Below the pieces are notes generated by a model, which was given only the letters and a program-made list of their open reading frames with translations, was not told the origin of the DNA and ran no database searches. Positions 21,919 to 25,543 of a stretch of 25,543 bases of DNA are shown here, piece by piece; positions within the stretch are counted from its first letter, which is position 1, and every line of letters starts with the position of its first letter. The position numbers and the translations under genes were made by a program. This DNA is from DASSTY01 sp035760645 (lineage in GTDB: Bacteria > Gemmatimonadota > Gemmatimonadetes > Gemmatimonadales > GWC2-71-9), in NCBI GenBank assembly GCA_035760645.1, contig DASTSO010000169.1, forward strand, positions 1 through 25,543, read 5' to 3'.

Positions 21919-22593
21919 ATGCCCTCCCCCCTCGCCCCCGACGCCGAGCGGCGCGCCGAGCTCCTGCACCGGCGCCGGGCGGACTTCACGTTCACCCGGC
22001 TGCGCTACGCGTCGGGGGACTGGGACGTGGACCAGCGGATGCCCGCGAACCTCCTGCACTCGCTCCTCGAGTACACGACGGTGCCGGTGCGGGAGCGGGA
22101 GCGGGTGGTGGACCTGGCGAGCGGGGCGGTGCTCGACTCGCCCTTCGCCTATCTGGCGGGGCACCGGCTGGTGCAGTTCACGCCGGAGGAGCGGCGGGTG
22201 TTCGAGCGCTTCGTGCGCAACGGCGGGTTCGTCTTCGTGGACGACTGCAACCACGACATCGACGGGCTCTTCGCCCGCTCGTTCGAGGCCCAGATGGCGC
22301 AGCTCTTCGGGGCCGACGCCCTGCGGAAGCTGCCGCGGACGCACCCGCTCTACCGCGCCTTCTTCGTCTTCGACGACGGCCCGCCGCCCACCGCGCTCGA
22401 GCTCAACGGCTGGGGCGACGATCTCGTGCACGACTACCTCAAGGCGATCGAGCTCGACGGGCGGATCGCCGTCCTCTACAGCAACAAGGACTACGGGTGC
22501 GAGTGGGACTACGACTTCCGCAACAAGCGCTTCCTCGTCGAGGACAACACGAAGTTCGGGGTGAACATCGTGATCCACGCGATGACCGGCTGA
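21919..22593 (+). CDS. DUF4159 domain protein
   Basis: A 224-aa protein of the DUF4159 family: FTFTRLRYASGDWDVDQRMPANLLHSLLEY near the N-terminus, then ERRVFERFVRNGGFVFVDDCNHD and FFVFDDGPPPTALELNGWG, closing with the DFRNKRFLVEDNTKFGVNIVIHA segment. In many bacteria this domain occurs at the end of, or next to, BatA-like proteins and MoxR clusters, matching the context here. No signal peptide. The only plausible start, ATG 21919, has no Shine-Dalgarno because the repeat array abuts it; the next ATG would cut into the domain. The moxR gene follows after 13 bases. Confidence 0.88.
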   Translation: MPSPLAPDAERRAELLHRRRADFTFTRLRYASGDWDVDQRMPANLLHSLLEYTTVPVRERERVVDLASGAVLDSPFAYLAGHRLVQFTPEERRVFERFVRNGGFVFVDDCNHDIDGLFARSFEAQMAQLFGADALRKLPRTHPLYRAFFVFDDGPPPTALELNGWGDDLVHDYLKAIELDGRIAVLYSNKDYGCEWDYDFRNKRFLVEDNTKFGVNIVIHAMTG

Positions 22594-22606
22594 GGGAGCG
22601 GGCCGC

Positions 22607-23632
22607 GTGAGCGCCGTCCCCGCCCCGCCGCGCGACCTCACCGAGGCCGAGGTGGCGCGCGTGCTCGACCGCCTCGGCGCGCTGCGCGCGGAGGTGGCGA
22701 AGGTGGTCGTCGGCCAGCGGGCGACGCTGGACGAGCTCCTCATGGCGCTCCTCGCCGGCGGGCACTGCCTGCTCGAGGGGGTGCCGGGGCTCGCCAAGAC
22801 GCTCATGATCCGCACCCTGGCCGACGCGGTGGCGCTCACCTTCCGCCGCATCCAGTTCACCCCCGATCTCATGCCGACCGACATTCTCGGCACCGAGATC
22901 CTGGAGGAGGACCACGCGACGGGCCGCCGCTTCTTCAAGTTCACCCGCGGGCCCGTCTTCGCGAACGTCGTCCTCGCCGACGAGATCAACCGCACGGCGC
23001 CGAAGACGCAGGCCGCGCTGCTCGAGGCGATGCAGGAGGGGGCGGTCACCTACGCCGGCACCACCTATCCGCTCGAGCGGCCGTTCTTCGTGCTCGCCAC
23101 CCAGAACCCGATCGAGCAGGCCGGCACCTACCCGCTGCCGGAGGCGCAGCTCGACCGCTTCCTCCTCCTCGTGCGCGTCGGCTACCCGAGCGAGGCGGAG
23201 GAGATCGCCATCCTCGCCCGCACCACCGGGCGGGCCGCCCTCGCCGTGACGCCCCGGATGAGCGCCGAGGAGATCCTGCGGGCCCAGGCGGTGACGCGCG
23301 ACGTGGCGATCTCGGACGACCTGCTGCGGTGGACCGCCGCGCTCGTGCGCGCCTCGCGGCCGGCCGACAGCCCCGTCGCCTACGTGCGCGAGTGGGTGCG
23401 CTGGGGCGCGGGCCCCCGCGCGGGGCAGGCGCTCGTCCTCACGGCGAAGGCGCGCGCGGTGCTCGCCGGCCGCTTCGCCGTCACCCTCGACGACCTGCGC
23501 GCCGTGGCGTCGCCGGTGCTGCGCCACCGCGTGCTCGTCAACTTCCGCGCGGAGGCCGAGGGCATCGACGCCGACGCGGTGACCGCGCGCCTGCTGCGCG
23601 AGGTGCCGGAGCCGCGCAGCCCGCTGCGGTGA
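22607..23632 (+). CDS. MoxR family AAA+ ATPase
   Basis: A 341-aa AAA+ ATPase of the MoxR family, thought to act as a chaperone with vWA-domain partners in assembling or activating envelope or enzyme complexes. Visible motifs: VVGQRATLDELLMALLAGGHCLLEG, Walker A GVPGLAKT (58-65), Walker B VVLADEINRT (Asp125-Glu126), sensor-1 LATQNPIEQAGTYPLPEAQLDRF. The C-terminal lid has the family pattern DDLLRWTAALVRASR and GAGPRAGQALVLTAKARA. GTG 22607 with GGAG 8-9 nt upstream is the start. The DUF58 gene begins inside its stop (GTGA overlap). Confidence 0.95.
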   Translation: MSAVPAPPRDLTEAEVARVLDRLGALRAEVAKVVVGQRATLDELLMALLAGGHCLLEGVPGLAKTLMIRTLADAVALTFRRIQFTPDLMPTDILGTEILEEDHATGRRFFKFTRGPVFANVVLADEINRTAPKTQAALLEAMQEGAVTYAGTTYPLERPFFVLATQNPIEQAGTYPLPEAQLDRFLLLVRVGYPSEAEEIAILARTTGRAALAVTPRMSAEEILRAQAVTRDVAISDDLLRWTAALVRASRPADSPVAYVREWVRWGAGPRAGQALVLTAKARAVLAGRFAVTLDDLRAVASPVLRHRVLVNFRAEAEGIDADAVTARLLREVPEPRSPLR

Positions 23633-24519
23633 GCGGGTCCCGGCTGCTCGACCCCGCCACGCTCGCCGCCATCGGCGACCTCGCGCTCGCGGCGCGGCTC
23701 GCGGTGGAGGGGATGCTCGTGGGGGCGCACGCGAGCCGGCGGCCGGGCGCGGGGCTCGAGTTCACGCAGTACCGCAGCTACCAGCCGGGCGACGATCTCC
23801 GGCGGGTGGACTGGAAGCTCTTCGGCCGCTCGGACCGCTACTTCCTGCGCGAGTCGGAGACGGAGACGAGCCTCACCGTGCGCCTCGTCGTGGATGCGAC
23901 CGCCTCGATGGGCCATGCCGAGGGGACGCTCACCAAGCTCGACGCCGCGCGGCTCCTCGCCGCCGCGCTCGCCTGGCTCGCCGCGCGCCAGGGCGACGCC
24001 GTGGGGCTCTGGCTCCTCCGCGACCGCGCGCTCGACGCGCTGCCGCCGCGGCGCGACCACGCCCATCTACACCGCCTGCTCCACGCGCTCGAGCGCGCCC
24101 GCCCGGCCGGCCGCTGGCCCGCCTGGCCCGCGCTCGAGGAGATCGCCACGGGAGCGCCGGGGCGCGGGCTCACCGTCGTCATCAGCGACTTCCACGAGCA
24201 CGCCGGCGAGATCGGCGACGCGCTCGCCCGGCTCGCGGCGCTGCGGCACGACGTGCTCGCGCTCCACGTCGTCGGCCGGCACGAGCTCGAGTTCCCGTAC
24301 GAGGGGGCGGTCGCCTTCGAGGATCTCGAGACGGGCCGGCGCGTCGAGGTGGCCGCGGCGCGCGCGGGGGCCGCGTTCCGCGCCGCCAGTGCGGCGGCGC
24401 GCGAGGCGCTGCGGCGCGAGCTCGAGGGGCGCGGCATCCAGTACGCGCGCTTCGCCATGCACGAGCCGCTCGACGAGCCGCTGCGCGCGGCGCTGCGCGC
24501 GCGGCTCGGCCGGAGCTGA
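23629..24519 (+). CDS. DUF58 domain protein (vWA-like)
   Basis: A 296-aa DUF58 protein, the usual partner of MoxR ATPases. The DUF58 signature is at 43-75 (LEFTQYRSYQPGDDLRRVDWKLFGRSDRYF). A vWA-like domain follows with the MIDAS-type DATASMG (Asp89, Ser93), LLAAALAWLAARQGDAVGLWLL and GLTVVISDFHE. No transmembrane segment. GTG at 23629 overlaps the moxR stop by four bases, implying translational coupling. The N-terminus SGSRLLDPATLAAIGDLALAARL is typical of the family start. Confidence 0.93.
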   Translation: MSGSRLLDPATLAAIGDLALAARLAVEGMLVGAHASRRPGAGLEFTQYRSYQPGDDLRRVDWKLFGRSDRYFLRESETETSLTVRLVVDATASMGHAEGTLTKLDAARLLAAALAWLAARQGDAVGLWLLRDRALDALPPRRDHAHLHRLLHALERARPAGRWPAWPALEEIATGAPGRGLTVVISDFHEHAGEIGDALARLAALRHDVLALHVVGRHELEFPYEGAVAFEDLETGRRVEVAAARAGAAFRAASAAAREALRRELEGRGIQYARFAMHEPLDEPLRAALRARLGRS

Positions 24520-24523
24520 CGCG

Positions 24524-25543
24524 GTGCCCGCCATGTTCGGCCCCGTCGCCTTCGTCGCGCCCGCCTGGCTCGCCGCGCTCGCGGCGCTCGCCGTGCCGCT
24601 GGCGCTGCACCTCTGGGCCCGGCGGCCCGGGCGCGTGGTGCGGGTCGGCAGCCTGCGCGGGCTCGAGGCCGCGCCGGCCCGCGCGCGCGCGCTTCGGCTC
24701 ACCGATCCCTGGCTGCTCCTCCTCCGCCTTCTGCTGCTCGCCGCGCTCGTCCTCGCCCTCGCGGGACCCTACCGCGCGGGCGCCGGGCGCGGCAGGCCGG
24801 TCACCTGGGCGCTCGTCGATCCCGCGCTGCCGGGCGACCCGACCGCGCGCGCGGCGCTCGCGCCCCTGCTCGATTCGCTGCGCCGCACGGGCACCCCGCT
24901 CCGCCTGCTCGCGCCGGGACTGCCGGCGCTCGACGCGACCGATACGACCGCCACGCCGGCTGCGGCGGATGCGTGGGCGGTGCTGCGGGAAGCCGACGCG
25001 CAGCTCGCGCCCGGCTCGCGCATCGTCGTGCTCGCGCCCGACGGCTTCACGCGCGTGAGCGGCGAGCGGCCGCGCCTGCGTGCCGCGGTCGAGTGGCGAG
25101 CGCTGCCCGGCCGCGCCGCGGGGCGCTCGACCGACGCGGCCGCCGACCGGCGCGATACACTGCCGCTCGGTGCGCTGCTCGTGGCCGATGCGGCTCACGC
25201 CGAGGACGCGCGCTACGTCGGGGCCGCGCTCCGGGCCGCGGCCGGGGTATCGGGCCGCGCCATCGCGGTGACCACCGCGGCGCCCGACGATCCGGCCGCC
25301 ACCGGCGCGGCGGCACGCCCGGCCGAGTGGATCGTCTGGCTCGCCGCGCGCCCGGTGCCGCCCGCGCTCCGGGCGCGGGTACGCGCGGGCGCGCGGCTCC
25401 TCACCACCGGCGACACGGGGCTCGATTCCACGAGCGCCGGCGCGCTCGTCCCCTGGCCCGGCGCGGCGGACGCGCCCCCGCTCGAGGAGCGCGTCGCGGG
25501 CGCCGGCCGCTGCTACCGCTTCGCGGGACGCTTCCATCCCGAC
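24524..25543 (+). CDS. BatA-like membrane protein (aerotolerance N-terminal domain), 3' end outside window
   Basis: At least 340 residues with no stop before the window edge. The N-terminus matches the BatA/aerotolerance regulator domain: hydrophobic helix FVAPAWLAALAALAVPLALHL, then WARRPGRVVRVGSLRGLEA, then a second helix LLLLRLLLLAALVLALAGPY ending in the AGPY hallmark. The following region looks like a degenerate vWA domain with WALVDPAL in place of a DxSxS site and a DTLPLGALLVADAAH segment, so metal binding may be lost. GTG 24524 has GGAG 8 nt upstream and beats ATG 24533, which lies too far away. It follows DUF58 by four bases in the same operon. Confidence 0.85.
   Translation, partial: MPAMFGPVAFVAPAWLAALAALAVPLALHLWARRPGRVVRVGSLRGLEAAPARARALRLTDPWLLLLRLLLLAALVLALAGPYRAGAGRGRPVTWALVDPALPGDPTARAALAPLLDSLRRTGTPLRLLAPGLPALDATDTTATPAAADAWAVLREADAQLAPGSRIVVLAPDGFTRVSGERPRLRAAVEWRALPGRAAGRSTDAAADRRDTLPLGALLVADAAHAEDARYVGAALRAAAGVSGRAIAVTTAAPDDPAATGAAARPAEWIVWLAARPVPPALRARVRAGARLLTTGDTGLDSTSAGALVPWPGAADAPPLEERVAGAGRCYRFAGRFHPD

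Noticed and set aside
1..25543. tRNA, rRNA, insertion sequence, integrase or phage genes
   Set aside because: Looked for cloverleaf-like stems, transposase motifs and terminal inverted repeats by eye; nothing convincing was seen. A tRNA search tool would settle it.

Overview
The window is about 25.5 kb of very GC-rich (roughly 73 %) bacterial chromosome. It is densely coded, with strongly G/C-biased third codon positions and Shine-Dalgarno-type starts. Lipoprotein signal peptides, two Tat-type leaders, a bifunctional class A penicillin-binding protein and Spy/CpxP-like and BON proteins point to a diderm. Low-complexity DTS/DTT lipoproteins, a TldD/TldE-DUF4159-MoxR-DUF58-BatA block and a TATATT-type -10 box make a Gemmatimonadota-like organism my best guess. 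That is inference from gene style; there is no rRNA or marker gene to prove it. I see no tRNA, rRNA, CRISPR, insertion sequence or phage gene.

Layout. 1-167: cluster of short palindromes. 168-2403 (minus): FAD oxidoreductase, SnoaL-like protein and VOC protein. 2749-3123 (plus): unknown protein. 3245-5413 (minus): PBP1A. 5434-8019 (plus): GH31 glycosidase, then a small hydrophilic protein. 8336-9145 (minus): DT-rich lipoprotein and an ABM-type monooxygenase-like protein. 9473-9901 (plus): exported Arg/Tyr-rich protein. 9979-11772 (minus): M28 peptidase lipoprotein, divergent from a Tat-leader class V aminotransferase (11861-13153). 13401-15250: LTxxQ-like exported protein, a 58-aa protein (minus) and a BON protein. 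15251-15622 (minus): rhodanese with an in-frame TGA. 15802-16929: DTS-repeat lipoprotein. 16994-18639 (minus): operon of DUF1499 protein, rpiB and a membrane protein. 18840 to the end (plus): tldD-tldE, then DUF4159-moxR-DUF58-batA, cut by the window edge.

The strongest unusual signal is the rhodanese gene. Its frame runs through a TGA at 15365-15367 exactly where this subfamily (YCxxxxCxxS) has its second cysteine. The 37 downstream codons still encode a normal rhodanese C-terminus. Fourteen nucleotides after the TGA lies a perfect 7-bp stem with an 8-nt loop that fits the bacterial SECIS layout. This is best read as a selenocysteine-containing rhodanese, with a nonsense mutation as the main alternative.

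A second signal is a pair of oppositely oriented CTAG-containing G-run arrays between tldE and the DUF4159 gene, able to form G-quadruplexes on opposite strands or one long hairpin. A third is the Tat-type leader on TldD but not on its partner TldE. Further structure includes a 14-bp repeat family, near-perfect intergenic hairpins mostly lacking T-tracts, and perfect palindromes in divergent promoter regions.
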